A stretch of 64,000 nt of DNA from Calothrix sp. NIES-4105. GTDB taxonomy: Bacteria > Cyanobacteriota > Cyanobacteriia > Cyanobacteriales > Nostocaceae. A model generated the notes under the pieces. It was not told where the DNA came from. It did not search any database and saw only the letters and a program-made list of their open reading frames with translations. The stretch's first letter is position 1; the number at the start of each line of letters is the position of its first letter. The position numbers and the translations under genes were made by a program. The stretch spans positions 2,989,614-3,053,613 of the forward strand of contig NZ_AP018290.1 of the NCBI RefSeq assembly GCF_002368415.1. The letters are read 5' to 3'. Positions 25,740 to 34,899 of the stretch are shown in pieces.

Positions 25740-26870
25740 ATGAAAAGACAATCTTTAAAAAAGCATGGTTTTAAAACTCTAGCGGCTGGGTTGTTATCAA
25801 CCACGCTTATTACATCATGTACTCAAATGCAAGCACATAACGTAAATACACTACCTCAAATGGCAAACCAAGTATCATCTGTTACTGCTCAAATTCAGCG
25901 TGAAGATAGCTTTATCACGAGCGAACCTGGAATTCAAATCTTTGTTCGTAAAGTGCAGCTAAATAGTAATACAAACAATGGTCGCGCGCCAATACTGCTG
26001 ATTCACGGTGGTGGACCAGGCAGCGTTACCTCGTTCGATATTAATGTTCCTGGTTATTCAGTTGCCACAGATTTCGTAACTGCTGGACATCCTGTATATC
26101 TTATGAATGTCCGAGGTTGGGAAAAATCAACTCGTCCTGCTGCACTTAATCAACCACAAGATCAAAATCCACCATCTGTTACTTCTTCTGAAGCAGTGCG
26201 TGATATTAGTGCTGTGGTGGACTGGATTAGAGAACGTGAATCTGGACGCAAAGTTGCTCTGATTGGTTGGGCAACAGGAGGACACTGGGCAGGTATGTAT
26301 ACCAGTCGCAACAATGATAAGGTAAGTCATTTGGTAATGCTTAATAGTCTTTATGGAGTAAATGCACCGTGGGAACTTGGTAAAAGTTTTGAAAACCCCA
26401 ATCAACCGGGTAAGTTTAATTCTCAAGCTGGAGGATATCGCTTGGTTACTGCTGAAGGGCTTTTAGGAAAATGGAACCAAACCATTCCAGTCGAAGATAA
26501 AAATCAATGGCGCCTTTCATCAGTTGCAAATACCTATCAACAACAAGCACTCAACAGTGACCCAACGAGCAATACTCGTCAACCTCCCAGTTTAAAAGTT
26601 CCCAATGCTTACCAATTAGAAAGTTACAATTTAGCGCGCGGTCAAAAATACTGGAATGCGGCAGATATTACGGCGCCAACACTTGTGATTCGAGGTGAAC
26701 GAGATTTTTGGTCAAGACCCGCAGACATAAATGCATTAAAAAGCGAATTAGTCAATGCTTCAATTGTAAAAACTGTGACAATTCCAGATGGTACACACTA
26801 TCTGTTCCTTGATCGACCAGAAAAAGGACGCTCCCGTTTTTTGCAAGAAGTGCTATCTTTTTTATCTTAG
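25740..26870 (+). CDS. Lipoprotein of the alpha/beta-hydrolase fold, catalytic Ser replaced by Ala
   Basis: A 376-aa protein from the ATG at 25740, which has GGAGG just upstream. The N-terminus is a lipoprotein signal (LLSTTLITSC, lipobox Cys at about residue 27). The fold is alpha/beta hydrolase: oxyanion region LLIHGGGPGS, elbow LIGWATGGHWAG, acid strand VIRGERDFW and histidine loop PDGTHYLF. In the elbow G-x-Nuc-x-G the nucleophile position is Ala instead of Ser, Cys or Asp, while Asp and His remain. It may be a non-hydrolytic binding protein or use another residue. The next gene follows after 34 nt. Confidence 0.82.
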   Translation: MKRQSLKKHGFKTLAAGLLSTTLITSCTQMQAHNVNTLPQMANQVSSVTAQIQREDSFITSEPGIQIFVRKVQLNSNTNNGRAPILLIHGGGPGSVTSFDINVPGYSVATDFVTAGHPVYLMNVRGWEKSTRPAALNQPQDQNPPSVTSSEAVRDISAVVDWIRERESGRKVALIGWATGGHWAGMYTSRNNDKVSHLVMLNSLYGVNAPWELGKSFENPNQPGKFNSQAGGYRLVTAEGLLGKWNQTIPVEDKNQWRLSSVANTYQQQALNSDPTSNTRQPPSLKVPNAYQLESYNLARGQKYWNAADITAPTLVIRGERDFWSRPADINALKSELVNASIVKTVTIPDGTHYLFLDRPEKGRSRFLQEVLSFLS

Positions 26871-26904
26871 CTTTGATTTTATCAAGAAGAATTAGGAGAA
26901 CAAA

Positions 26905-27750
26905 ATGGATTTCAACGGTAAGACAGCCATTGTCACTGGTGCAGGTAGAGGGTTGGGGCTGGCTTACGCTCGAACTTTGGCCGACTTTGGCGCCAATGTC
27001 GTAATCAGTGATCTGGGCACGGATCGTTCGGGTGCAGGGATTGACGACTCAGTGGCATCCAATGCCGCGCGCGAGTTGCAGGAACAGGGCAAAAACGTCA
27101 TCGCCCATTGCGGCAATCTGTCTTCTGAATCGACTTGTCGCGAGCTGGTGGAACTGACGATAAATTCTTTCGGCAGCCTAGATATCTTTATCCATAATGC
27201 TGGGTGGGTTGACTATCAGCCCATTGAGGAAATAGAGGTCGGTTTTATACAACGTGCCATTGACGTTAATATCCTCGCGACAATTTTGATATGTAAGCAC
27301 GCCTGGAACTATCTAAAACAATCATCGGCGCCACGAATAGTTTTGACTACCTCTGATCGTGCCATGTATCAGCAATACGCTCAACGTGGATTGACGGCTT
27401 ACGCTGCTGGCAAGATGGCACAGGTTGGCATCATGAACGCACTAAGCATGGAAGGTCTGGAATACAAGATTCTTGTCAATGCGGTATCCCCTGTGGCTAA
27501 AACTCGAATGTGGGGGGAAACGGGGACACCGACCAATCTTAAGCCCGAATGGGTTACTCCTGGGGTCATTTACCTAGCCAGTGATGCTTGCCAAGATACC
27601 GGATTTATTCTGCGTGCGAGCAACGGACAGTTTACCGCAACACGTTTTGAGGAGAACTCAAGGGTTGACTACCCGATAGCCCTAGCGCGGGTCAAAGCTA
27701 GCAGCGCAGAAGAAATTGCCGAATTGTGGGAATCCATCAAGGAATGTTGA
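26905..27750 (+). CDS. Short-chain dehydrogenase/reductase (SDR)
   Basis: SDR oxidoreductase (281 aa) with the cofactor motif TGAGRGLGLAYA at residue 12, HNAG in place of NNAG, the catalytic Tyr-x-x-x-Lys in YAAGK and a serine-like TTSD before it. The N-terminal pattern with ISDLGTDRSGAG resembles the multifunctional-protein-like (MFE-2/HSD17B4) SDR group. The SD AGGAG precedes the ATG. GC content is clearly higher than the neighbours (about 60 % in sampled lines), suggesting recent acquisition. Substrate unknown. Confidence 0.88.
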   Translation: MDFNGKTAIVTGAGRGLGLAYARTLADFGANVVISDLGTDRSGAGIDDSVASNAARELQEQGKNVIAHCGNLSSESTCRELVELTINSFGSLDIFIHNAGWVDYQPIEEIEVGFIQRAIDVNILATILICKHAWNYLKQSSAPRIVLTTSDRAMYQQYAQRGLTAYAAGKMAQVGIMNALSMEGLEYKILVNAVSPVAKTRMWGETGTPTNLKPEWVTPGVIYLASDACQDTGFILRASNGQFTATRFEENSRVDYPIALARVKASSAEEIAELWESIKEC

Positions 27751-27913
27751 TATGCCACTGAGGGCGCCGTTGTTTTTATCAAGTTAGTCAACAATAGCTT
27801 CGCTTATTTTGTTTATTTCGCTTGTTTCGCATAATCATGCTATAATACATCAAGCTTAACTAAAGCCGCATAACATCTCTTAGATTAAGCAGATTATCTA
27901 GCAAGGATGATGT

Positions 27914-28384
27914 ATGACACTCTCTATAAATCAAAAGGTTCAACAGTTAGCACTTACAAACGAAGATGCGAATATAGCTAAAGCTAGCAGCCAAATTTTG
28001 GAATCCTACTTACAAAAAAACCTTTCTTATGGGGTATTCAAGCTGATATCAAATGACACAGAAGGTGAAACTGTAACCATACCAGCAGCGGCATTAAACT
28101 TACTTACAGAAATCTTAACACAAATGGCTGCTGGTAACGCCGTTAGCGTAGTTTCGATAAAAAAGGAACTTACTACCCAAGAGGCAGCTGATATATTACA
28201 AGTTTCCCGTCCTTATTTAGTAGAATTACTAGAATCTGGAAAAATTCCCTATCGTAAAGTCGGTTCGCGTCGCCGTGTTTTGACTCAAGATGTAATCAGT
28301 TATAAAAATCGTATAGATGCAGCACGAATGGAAACCTTAGCTGAGTTATCAGCACAAGCCCAAGAACTTAACATGGGGTACTAG
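27914..28384 (+). CDS. Excisionase-type HTH protein, antitoxin of PIN toxin
   Basis: A 156-aa protein whose C-terminal half contains a MerR/excisionase-like HTH, LTTQEAADILQVSRPYLVEL, followed by GKIPYRKVGSRRRV as DNA-contacting wing. The N-terminal part carries a short regulatory segment. It ends 9 nt before a PIN-domain gene, the usual antitoxin-toxin order. SD-like AAGGA precedes the start. It likely neutralises the toxin and represses the operon; a TATAAT at 27841 is a possible -10. Confidence 0.85.
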   Translation: MTLSINQKVQQLALTNEDANIAKASSQILESYLQKNLSYGVFKLISNDTEGETVTIPAAALNLLTEILTQMAAGNAVSVVSIKKELTTQEAADILQVSRPYLVELLESGKIPYRKVGSRRRVLTQDVISYKNRIDAARMETLAELSAQAQELNMGY

Positions 28385-28393
28385 GTTACAAAG

Positions 28394-28957
28394 GTGTATT
28401 TAACTGCTATTTACGATGCCTGTGTTCTATATCCAGCCCCACTAAGAGATTTTCTGATGTGGCTAGCACTCACCAACTTATTCAAAGCTCGGTGGACAGA
28501 GGAAATTCATTTAGAATGGACTAGAAATGTTTTGAAAAACCGTCCTGACTTAACACTTGAACAGTTAACTAGGACAAAAAATCTTATGAATGCTAATGTC
28601 AGGGATTGTTTAGTGACTGGTTACGAATCTTTGATTACAGCTATTGAACTTCCCGATCCTGATGATCGTCATGTTTTAGCAGCAGCTATTCGCACCGGAG
28701 CCGACGTTATAGTTACTTTTAATTTAAGTGACTTTCCTTTCTTAGCTTTAGAGCCTTATGGCGTTAAAGCAGTTCACCCAGATAATTTTATCCAGAATTT
28801 GATTGACCTGAACCCAGAAGCCGTTTGTGCAGCTGCCCAAAAACAACGCCAGACTCTTAAAAATCCATCTAAAACAATAGATGAGTATCTTGATACGCTT
28901 CTTAAATCAGGGCTTAAGCAAACAGTAGCAATGTTAAAATCGTTGTATGCAGGCTAG
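28394..28957 (+). CDS. PIN-domain RNase, toxin of type II TA pair
   Basis: A 187-aa PIN-domain protein starting with GTG at 28394. The first catalytic Asp is in AIYDACVLYP; the later acidic residues are in LPDPDDRHVLAAAIRTGADVI and FNLSDFP, the usual PIN layout. It follows the HTH antitoxin by 9 nt with weak SD AAAGG. It would cleave RNA when freed from the antitoxin. Length is greater than classical VapC but matches the COG2405-like PIN group with a C-terminal extension. Confidence 0.85.
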   Translation: MYLTAIYDACVLYPAPLRDFLMWLALTNLFKARWTEEIHLEWTRNVLKNRPDLTLEQLTRTKNLMNANVRDCLVTGYESLITAIELPDPDDRHVLAAAIRTGADVIVTFNLSDFPFLALEPYGVKAVHPDNFIQNLIDLNPEAVCAAAQKQRQTLKNPSKTIDEYLDTLLKSGLKQTVAMLKSLYAG

Positions 28958-29047
28958 AAATTCAGCGTGCATCAGTCTCTTGCATACGACATATATACTG
29001 TGAACGGGTAAAATCTGAATTTCTGTCATGCCCAAGTAGAAGCATCT

Positions 29048-30034
29048 CTAACGTATCATATCTAAACTTCTTAACATAGCTAACCTTGTATCCAGCCAAT
29101 CATCATCAAACCAACTATAAGGCAAAACATCACCAACTACACTGGCACTAATTCCCATCACCCAAATATGAGCAGCTTTAACAAATACAGGAATTGAAGC
29201 TAGTTCATCCTTACTCAAGTTACGAATCGTCTGATAACCATCAATAAAACTGTTTCTAACTGTAACTTCTATCTTCATCCGATTTGCTGCGTGTAAAAAC
29301 TTTGCAATGTCAAAAGCACGCCAGCCATAACCACACTGGTCAAAATCAAATAATGTTGGTTCATTCTGTTCTGTAAAATGAGCGTTACCTGAATGCACAT
29401 CACCCACACAAATTCCATACTCAGGGGCTGAAGAAGGTAGTCTAAACGCTGCTATTTGACCTTGAATTATTTCGATGGATTGTTCAAGGTAATCTATGTC
29501 ATATTGACGATATTTGTAAAGAGATTTAATTGCTAGTAAGGGCTGATGAAGTAAATATTGATTATTTAATTGTGGACGAGTAAAACTCGTTTTAAAATTG
29601 TTTAAATAGGAGTGAATTTTTGCTAGCGTTTCTCCCAAAATATAGCTTTGTCTAACATCAAGCTTTTCATTAACTGCACGTCCTGGCGCATACGTAAATA
29701 AAGCCGCATAACGTATTCCCTCCGGCGCCATAACGTTTGTTGTAAAATTACCATCTTTTCTCAACAAAGGATATGCTACTGGCTGACTTTGTTTATGCAA
29801 AAAAAATAGTAATTCCAATTCAAAATTTATTTCTTCCTTATTTCTCCAACTATGTCGATAAACCCGTAGAATATACCTATCTTGTTCAGCTTCTACTAAA
29901 TAAGTATCGTTAAGACCACGTTTATATAACTTGCAGCTATGAGGCTTGTTAATCTGGTACTCACTAAGCACAATATCTATTAAAGCTGCCCCTTCAAGGA
30001 TTGAATGAATTACGCGAATAAAAGCTTGATTCAT
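29048..30034 (-). CDS. APH-family phosphotransferase (homoserine kinase/SrkA-like)
   Basis: Kinase-fold phosphotransferase (328 aa). The nucleotide loop lies near residues 36-60 with YILRVYRH (conserved Lys replaced by Arg context), the Brenner-like motif reads VGDVHSGN where HGDxHxxN is usual, and the metal motif LFDFDQ follows. The first His of the loop is Val. Substrate unknown; annotations of this family as homoserine kinase type II are often nominal. It stands alone between the PIN gene and a small hypothetical gene. Confidence 0.82.
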   Translation of the reverse strand: MNQAFIRVIHSILEGAALIDIVLSEYQINKPHSCKLYKRGLNDTYLVEAEQDRYILRVYRHSWRNKEEINFELELLFFLHKQSQPVAYPLLRKDGNFTTNVMAPEGIRYAALFTYAPGRAVNEKLDVRQSYILGETLAKIHSYLNNFKTSFTRPQLNNQYLLHQPLLAIKSLYKYRQYDIDYLEQSIEIIQGQIAAFRLPSSAPEYGICVGDVHSGNAHFTEQNEPTLFDFDQCGYGWRAFDIAKFLHAANRMKIEVTVRNSFIDGYQTIRNLSKDELASIPVFVKAAHIWVMGISASVVGDVLPYSWFDDDWLDTRLAMLRSLDMIR

Positions 30035-30198
30035 AAAAATAATTTATCAATTAATAATTTTACTGATATAATTGGCTATCTTTTGTTAAAATTGATTATT
30101 ATTTAAACTATTTTAACACTAGTTGCGTGCAAAAATCATCAGACGAAATTAAAGTTGAGAACTGTTATCCTATAATTAAGGTATATAGGTAGGCTTAT

Positions 30199-30513
30199 AT
30201 GTCTAATCAACTTAAAGAAGAAAAAATTACTAGAGCTAGAGTTGCGCTTCAAATGTCAAGAGACTTGAGACGCTCTAGGAGAGAGCTGGGAGTTGATGGT
30301 ATTCGCCAATTTGTTAAAGATGTTGATGGAGATTGGTTAGATAACTGGTCTGATACACCAGATAAAGAAAATGCAATAACTAGGCAAAAAGTTTTTAAAG
30401 CTCGAACTCTGTTTTATATAGTTACTAGACCTAGCAGATCAAAACAGAGTGTGTATTCCAGAGTCAAGGATAAATTTAAAAGTTTAGTAGGAACACTGAA
30501 GAGCAATCATTAA
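30199..30513 (+). CDS. Small basic hypothetical protein
   Basis: A 104-aa protein, Arg/Lys-rich at both ends (SRDLRRSRRELG; SRVKDKFKSLVG), without a domain I recognise. The ATG follows GGTAGGC and there is a TATAAT at 30171. Codon use is like the neighbours, so it is probably a real gene. No functional inference is made. Confidence 0.55.
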   Translation: MSNQLKEEKITRARVALQMSRDLRRSRRELGVDGIRQFVKDVDGDWLDNWSDTPDKENAITRQKVFKARTLFYIVTRPSRSKQSVYSRVKDKFKSLVGTLKSNH

Positions 30514-30557
30514 TTTAATGGATGCTGAGACTTCCAAATTAAAAAACAGTCACAATT

Positions 30558-30594
30558 TTCTTGTGGGGTGGGCATTCTTAAAGCCCATTCCACT
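30558..30594. repeat. Hairpin repeat, possible bidirectional terminator
   Basis: The arms GTGGGGTGGGC and GCCCATTCCAC pair around a short AT loop. It lies between two convergent genes and could end transcription from both sides, but it also matches the dispersed GTGG...CCAC repeat at 59153-59220. Confidence 0.5.
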
Positions 30595-30628
30595 CTTATG
30601 ATTAATTTAATTTTGTAAGTCTCTAAAA

Positions 30629-31321
30629 TTAAATTCTGTTTGTATTTGCAAAAAGCTTTCCAACCATTTCCGCGCGCGATGCAACGTCAAGTTTACGAAA
30701 CATTCTTTTTAAAGCTTGCTTAACGGAATTTTCTTGAATCCATAGCTCGGTGCCGATTTCCGCATTAGTTAATCCTTGTGCTACTAATTCTGCAATTTGA
30801 AGCTCGCGCGCTGTTAATTGATTAATAGCTAAATAATTTGGTGGATTTGATTCTCTTGATTGCAATTGTTTTCTTGTGAGCCATGTTGACAAATGTAAAC
30901 TCATAGCTGTCAAATCGGCAATATTTCGAGAATCAAAAGGAGAATCTTCACGGTTACGGGTAAAACCAACTGCTCCAATTAAATGACCATTACCAATAAT
31001 TGGCCCCGTCATCACATGTGCGTGGTCGCCGCGCGGGCATATATTATTCCAAACTCCTGGTGGTAATAACAATCCTTCATGAACTGGTGCATGATTTTCA
31101 ACCAAGTAGCGTAAAACAGGGTTGTGTTCCAGAGATAAAGCTAATTTGATAATTTTAGGAGTATTCTTGTCAATTAACGGTATTTCGTTTAAAAAAAATA
31201 ATCCAGAACGTTTTGCTGCAAAATATTCACCTGCTCTCATTTTGACGTACTGCTTCAACTCATGCTTGTCACTGGCATTTTGAATCTCAGCTAGTAAGGA
31301 TTGCAACGTGTTCAGCACCAT
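30629..31321 (-). CDS. LuxR-type regulator with GAF-like domain
   Basis: A 230-aa regulator. Residues 10-140 form a GAF-like sensory domain (GPIIGNGHLIGAVGFTR). The C-terminus is a LuxR HTH, LTARELQIAELVAQGLTNAE, with the ENSVKQALKRMFRKL recognition helix. No receiver domain is present. It is divergent from the small membrane protein gene, its start overlapping the upstream of 31431. Ligand unknown. Confidence 0.88.
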   Translation of the reverse strand: MVLNTLQSLLAEIQNASDKHELKQYVKMRAGEYFAAKRSGLFFLNEIPLIDKNTPKIIKLALSLEHNPVLRYLVENHAPVHEGLLLPPGVWNNICPRGDHAHVMTGPIIGNGHLIGAVGFTRNREDSPFDSRNIADLTAMSLHLSTWLTRKQLQSRESNPPNYLAINQLTARELQIAELVAQGLTNAEIGTELWIQENSVKQALKRMFRKLDVASRAEMVGKLFANTNRI

Positions 31322-31430
31322 AAGTCAAACATTGTACACTTTCGAGGACTGGGCAAGATTCATTAGTCAATATTATATTAGCTTTAACTCACCGATTGTT
31401 ACAACTTTTCATCTCAACACAACTTTAAAT

Positions 31431-31862
31431 ATGACTCTTAATCTTAGTAGTAGCACGCAGACTACTAACTGGCGCCAGTTTGGCTTTTACGCTATAGCTT
31501 TACTTTTCAATCTTTGCTTAGTTGCTCAAGTGTTAACTGTTGGACTTGCATACTTTTATAACCCTGAGTGGTGGAATATCCATGTTTTACTAGTGCGTGG
31601 ATATAGTGTACTGGCGCCAATCATGCTTTTGTGGGTATTTCTAAGTTCGTTTCCCCAACGAGTGCGAAACCTGACGCTAAGTATTTCAGTACTACTAGGA
31701 TTGCAATTCCTCACAATTCACTTAAAATCACCTTTACATGCCGGCGTGTTACATCCGCTTATTGGATTTTTGCTGTTTAACGTTTCTACAACCTTAGTTC
31801 ATCGGGTACAGCATGTGGTTTTCCCAACGGATGGTGAAAACAACGCAAACCGAATTGTGTAG
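31431..31862 (+). CDS. DUF6220-like four-helix membrane protein
   Basis: A 143-aa membrane protein starting at the ATG at 31431; the longer frame overlaps the divergent LuxR gene and is less likely. Four hydrophobic segments lie at about residues 16-38, 47-68, 80-95 and 105-125, with HLKSPLHAGVLHPLIGFLLF typical of DUF6220 proteins. Function unknown. The stop codon TAG comes from the first bases of a GTAGAGACG palindrome. Confidence 0.75.
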   Translation: MTLNLSSSTQTTNWRQFGFYAIALLFNLCLVAQVLTVGLAYFYNPEWWNIHVLLVRGYSVLAPIMLLWVFLSSFPQRVRNLTLSISVLLGLQFLTIHLKSPLHAGVLHPLIGFLLFNVSTTLVHRVQHVVFPTDGENNANRIV

Positions 31863-31886
31863 AGACGTTACATGTAACGTCTCTAC
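31859..31886. repeat. Perfect GTAGAGACG palindrome
   Basis: A 28-bp perfect palindrome, arms GTAGAGACGTTACA / TGTAACGTCTCTAC, the same sequence as at 55003-55030. It overlaps the stop codon of the preceding gene and sits 38 nt before the rhodanese start. As a hairpin it may end or attenuate transcription. Confidence 0.8.
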
Positions 31887-31924
31887 ATTTATGTAAAAAA
31901 TACTGTTTGTCAAGGAGAAAACCA

Positions 31925-32758
31925 ATGTCTAATTATGCTTACCCTGAAGTTCTTGTAGATACGCAATGGTTAGAAGATAATTTCAATAATCCCAATGTTC
32001 GCATTGTGGAAGTCGATGTCAGCCCAGACCCATACAAAGATGCTCACATTCCCGGCGCCGTTTTTTGGAATTTCATGACTGATTTATTACAACCCAACCT
32101 CAGTATGAATTTAGAAACAAGCGCTATAGAAAAATTACTCTCACAGTCTGGGATTACAAATGATACAACTGTGATTGCTTATGGTAGTTACCCTGGTACT
32201 GGCGCCTTGATATTCTGGTTATTAAAGTTATTTGGACATGAGTATGTGTACGTTCTCAACGGTGGACATCAAAAATGGTTAGCATCCGGGCGCCCTGTAA
32301 CTTCAGATTTGTCAACTTTCACACCAACTCAATACTGCGCAACCGCTCCCGATAGTAGCTTACGAGTTTTGTATGAAGAGGTTAAGTCATCAATTGGTCA
32401 AAAAGACAGAGTATTATTAGATGTCCGTACACCTCAAGAATTTAAGGGTGAAATTTTTATGATGAAACCACCTGAAGGAACGGAGCGCGCGGGGCATATA
32501 CCTGGTGCAGTGCATATCGAGCATACACAAACCTTGAACGAAGACGGGACTTTTAAATCCTTTGATGAACTACAAACTCTCTTGAAGAGTAAAGGAGTTA
32601 CACCCGATAAAGAAATATTTCCCTACTGTGCCATTGGTGGACGTTCAGCATATACTTGGTTTGTCCTGAAATATTTACTCGGTTTCAAAAACGTGCGTAA
32701 TTATGATGGTTCATGGAATGAGTGGAGTCGGTACCCTGATAGTCAGGTTGAGAAATAG
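31925..32758 (+). CDS. Two-domain rhodanese (sulfurtransferase)
   Basis: Thiosulfate/mercaptopyruvate sulfurtransferase (277 aa) with tandem rhodanese domains. The inactive N-terminal domain has DAHIPGAVFW and YGSYPGTGA where Cys would be. The active C-terminal domain has LLDVRTPQEF and the persulfide Cys in PYCAIGGRSAYTW. AAGGAG lies before the ATG at 31925; an upstream TTG is less likely. It would move sulfane sulfur to acceptors in the cytoplasm. Confidence 0.9.
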   Translation: MSNYAYPEVLVDTQWLEDNFNNPNVRIVEVDVSPDPYKDAHIPGAVFWNFMTDLLQPNLSMNLETSAIEKLLSQSGITNDTTVIAYGSYPGTGALIFWLLKLFGHEYVYVLNGGHQKWLASGRPVTSDLSTFTPTQYCATAPDSSLRVLYEEVKSSIGQKDRVLLDVRTPQEFKGEIFMMKPPEGTERAGHIPGAVHIEHTQTLNEDGTFKSFDELQTLLKSKGVTPDKEIFPYCAIGGRSAYTWFVLKYLLGFKNVRNYDGSWNEWSRYPDSQVEK

Positions 32759-32770
32759 TTTTTAATGGAT

Positions 32771-32817
32771 GTAGAGACGCACTCCTCTGTATCGCGTCTT
32801 GACCGGAGCGTCTCTAC
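32771..32817. repeat. GTAGAGACG-type hairpin, longer version
   Basis: Arms GTAGAGACGC and GCGTCTCTAC enclose a 27-nt spacer that itself contains CGCGTCTTGACCGG. Related to the shorter palindromes at 20368, 31859 and 55003. Confidence 0.7.
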
Positions 32818-32863
32818 AGGAAGTAATTTATCTATAGTTTAGTTTATTAACATCGAAAAAACT

Positions 32864-33712
32864 ATGAAACAACTTGAATTAAATGATTACAAACAGGGAG
32901 TTGCTGATTTATACGACCGTAGAAGTCAAAGCTATGATAGTAGCGATTGGCATGTGCAAATATGTCATCGTCTTATTGAATATTCGGACATCTCCTATGG
33001 ACAAAACATTTTAGATATTGGTACAGGAACTGGCCATTTAGCATTTGCAGCGGCTCAGGTTGCCGGAACAGAAGGTAGAGTTATTGGTGTTGATATATCT
33101 GCTAGAATGTTGGATACAGCACGGGGTAAAATTGAAGCATTGAAACTAAATAATGTTGAATTTTTATTAGCGGATGCCGAAGTACTCGATTTTGCAGAGA
33201 ATAGTTTTGACCGCGTTTTGTGCGCGAATACATTTCCTTGGATGGAAGATAAAGAAGCAACATTAAGGCTTTGGTATAAATTCCTCAAACCGGGTGGAAA
33301 AATTGGTATCCATACACCTGCTGATACAGCTTACATTGGACATGTGGTTTTGCGGAAAGTATTACAACGGTATGGTATAACGATTGAGCCAAGTAATCGA
33401 ATTGGATCGATTGAAAGCTGTCAAAATCTATTTGCAAGTGCTGGCTTTCAAGCTATAGAAATTAAAAGCGAGCAACATGGTAATTATATTAGTCTTAATA
33501 AAGCAAAAGCGACATGGCAAAGTATTGTCACACACCCTGCTCCTACTGCACCAAAATCTGAAAAACTTTTATCGCAACTTTCATCCATACAGTTAATACA
33601 GGCCAAATCTGAATTTGAAGCCGAATTAGAAGCACTGCAAACAGAACAAGGAATTTGGGACGATATTATGACTTTGTATATAATTGGGCAAAAGCCTATA
33701 ATAAAGCAGTGA
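32864..33712 (+). CDS. Class I SAM-dependent methyltransferase
   Basis: Methyltransferase (282 aa) with motif I LDIGTGTGHLAFAAAQVAG (about residues 46-64), VIGVDISARML and motif post-I/II FDRVLCANTFPW. The MLDTARGKIEAL stretch is typical of UbiE/small-molecule methyltransferases. Substrate unknown. Its stop is 1 nt from the end of the convergent GNAT gene. Confidence 0.87.
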   Translation: MKQLELNDYKQGVADLYDRRSQSYDSSDWHVQICHRLIEYSDISYGQNILDIGTGTGHLAFAAAQVAGTEGRVIGVDISARMLDTARGKIEALKLNNVEFLLADAEVLDFAENSFDRVLCANTFPWMEDKEATLRLWYKFLKPGGKIGIHTPADTAYIGHVVLRKVLQRYGITIEPSNRIGSIESCQNLFASAGFQAIEIKSEQHGNYISLNKAKATWQSIVTHPAPTAPKSEKLLSQLSSIQLIQAKSEFEAELEALQTEQGIWDDIMTLYIIGQKPIIKQ

Positions 33713-33713
33713 G

Positions 33714-34517
33714 CTAAAGCAATTTTAGAGAAAATTCTTCATAAGTAGCAATACGCTCAAAACCCAGCTTTGTATAGCAATTAATAGCACTTATATTATC
33801 TGCTCTAACATTCAACCCTATATAATCAACTGTCTGCAATAAAGCTTGACATAGTTTTGCACAAACAGCCTTTCCTAGCCCTTGTCCTCGAAATAATGGA
33901 TGGGTTGTAAAATTACCTAATGCTGCAACTTGGTATTGCTGCGAATATACATGAACACCGACCGCACTTACCAAATCCGAACCACGCCAAATGCCGTAGT
34001 AATAACCTGTTTTCAGCATATGTGGTTCAAACCAATTGCCTGGATAGCTAACACGGTACAATAAGTCTAAGTCATTAACATCTGATTCTGAAAGTGCAAC
34101 TGCATCGTATGTATCGACAGTTTGTAGGCAGGAAGTATTTGTCAAAGCCATTTTGTAGTGTACGCCGTGGGATTGTATCTGATATTTCTGGGCTAAGACA
34201 TTTACCACATTTCCACTAAGATGAGCATAAAATTGTCTTGGTAATAGATGAACGAGCGATTGCAACAACTCCTCCATCAAATTATCGGGTTCATCAAATA
34301 AAGCAAGTAGTATAGGTACAGAGGTTTGGGTGTAAAGTAGAGCAAGCTGTTTGATTTGTTCGTTATCCTTAAGGGCATACCAAGTTGTGTAATTCCAAAA
34401 CAAGTCATCAAGATCACCAATGTGATAAAGATAAAGCCAAGAATTACGGCGGAGAAACGCTTCTATTTCATTTTTGTTATCTAAACAAATTAACTGCACC
34501 TTATATCTTTGCCTCAT
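33714..34517 (-). CDS. GNAT N-acetyltransferase
   Basis: A 267-aa acetyltransferase of the GNAT fold. The acetyl-CoA loop is HPLFRGQGLGKAVCAKLCQ at about residue 205, followed by LNVRADNISAINCYTKLGF, a classical RimI-like ending. The N-terminal 130 residues form a second, degenerate GNAT-like half (YLYHIGDLDDLFW). Substrate unknown. Confidence 0.87.
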   Translation of the reverse strand: MRQRYKVQLICLDNKNEIEAFLRRNSWLYLYHIGDLDDLFWNYTTWYALKDNEQIKQLALLYTQTSVPILLALFDEPDNLMEELLQSLVHLLPRQFYAHLSGNVVNVLAQKYQIQSHGVHYKMALTNTSCLQTVDTYDAVALSESDVNDLDLLYRVSYPGNWFEPHMLKTGYYYGIWRGSDLVSAVGVHVYSQQYQVAALGNFTTHPLFRGQGLGKAVCAKLCQALLQTVDYIGLNVRADNISAINCYTKLGFERIATYEEFSLKLL

Positions 34518-34603
34518 TTTTAGATAATGAAAACTACTCGTACTGGAAGCATCAGAGATAAATGTATAAATTTATGAGTTAACTTTTCCAAAATAACCTA
34601 ACC

Positions 34604-34858
34604 TTATATTACTTCGTCACGTACTACTAATCCTTCATCTTCTGTTTGTCTACCTTGACATTGAATTAGAAGTAGTTTTGTAATACCTATTTTCCCTTCA
34701 TATTTATTTGTATAACGCGCGATTTGACTCGAACGTACCCGTACAAGCTATTTGACTATTTGCTCAGTTAGAACTAAAGTTAAAGCACCTGTATCTACAA
34801 GTACTTCCGTCTCCAATTCTCGCAGTAAATGTGGCACCAATATTCCTTGACTAACCAT
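34604..34858 (-). pseudogene. Retropepsin-like aspartic protease, decayed
   Basis: On the minus strand the frame from the ATG at 34858 gives VLVDTGALTLVLTEQIVK, containing the clan AA protease motif D-T-G, then a stop; after it the same frame continues with ARYTNKYEGKIGITKLLLIQ and ends VVRDEVI at 34604. This matches the order of the small cyanobacterial clan AA proteases (VDTGA, then a Tyr-Ala-Asn-Gly-like strand, then the ...LGDEV ending). Internal stop and short length mark it as a remnant. Confidence 0.65.
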
Positions 34859-34899
34859 TGTACTATATGATAAAAAAGCTGCAATTATTTTAATTATTG

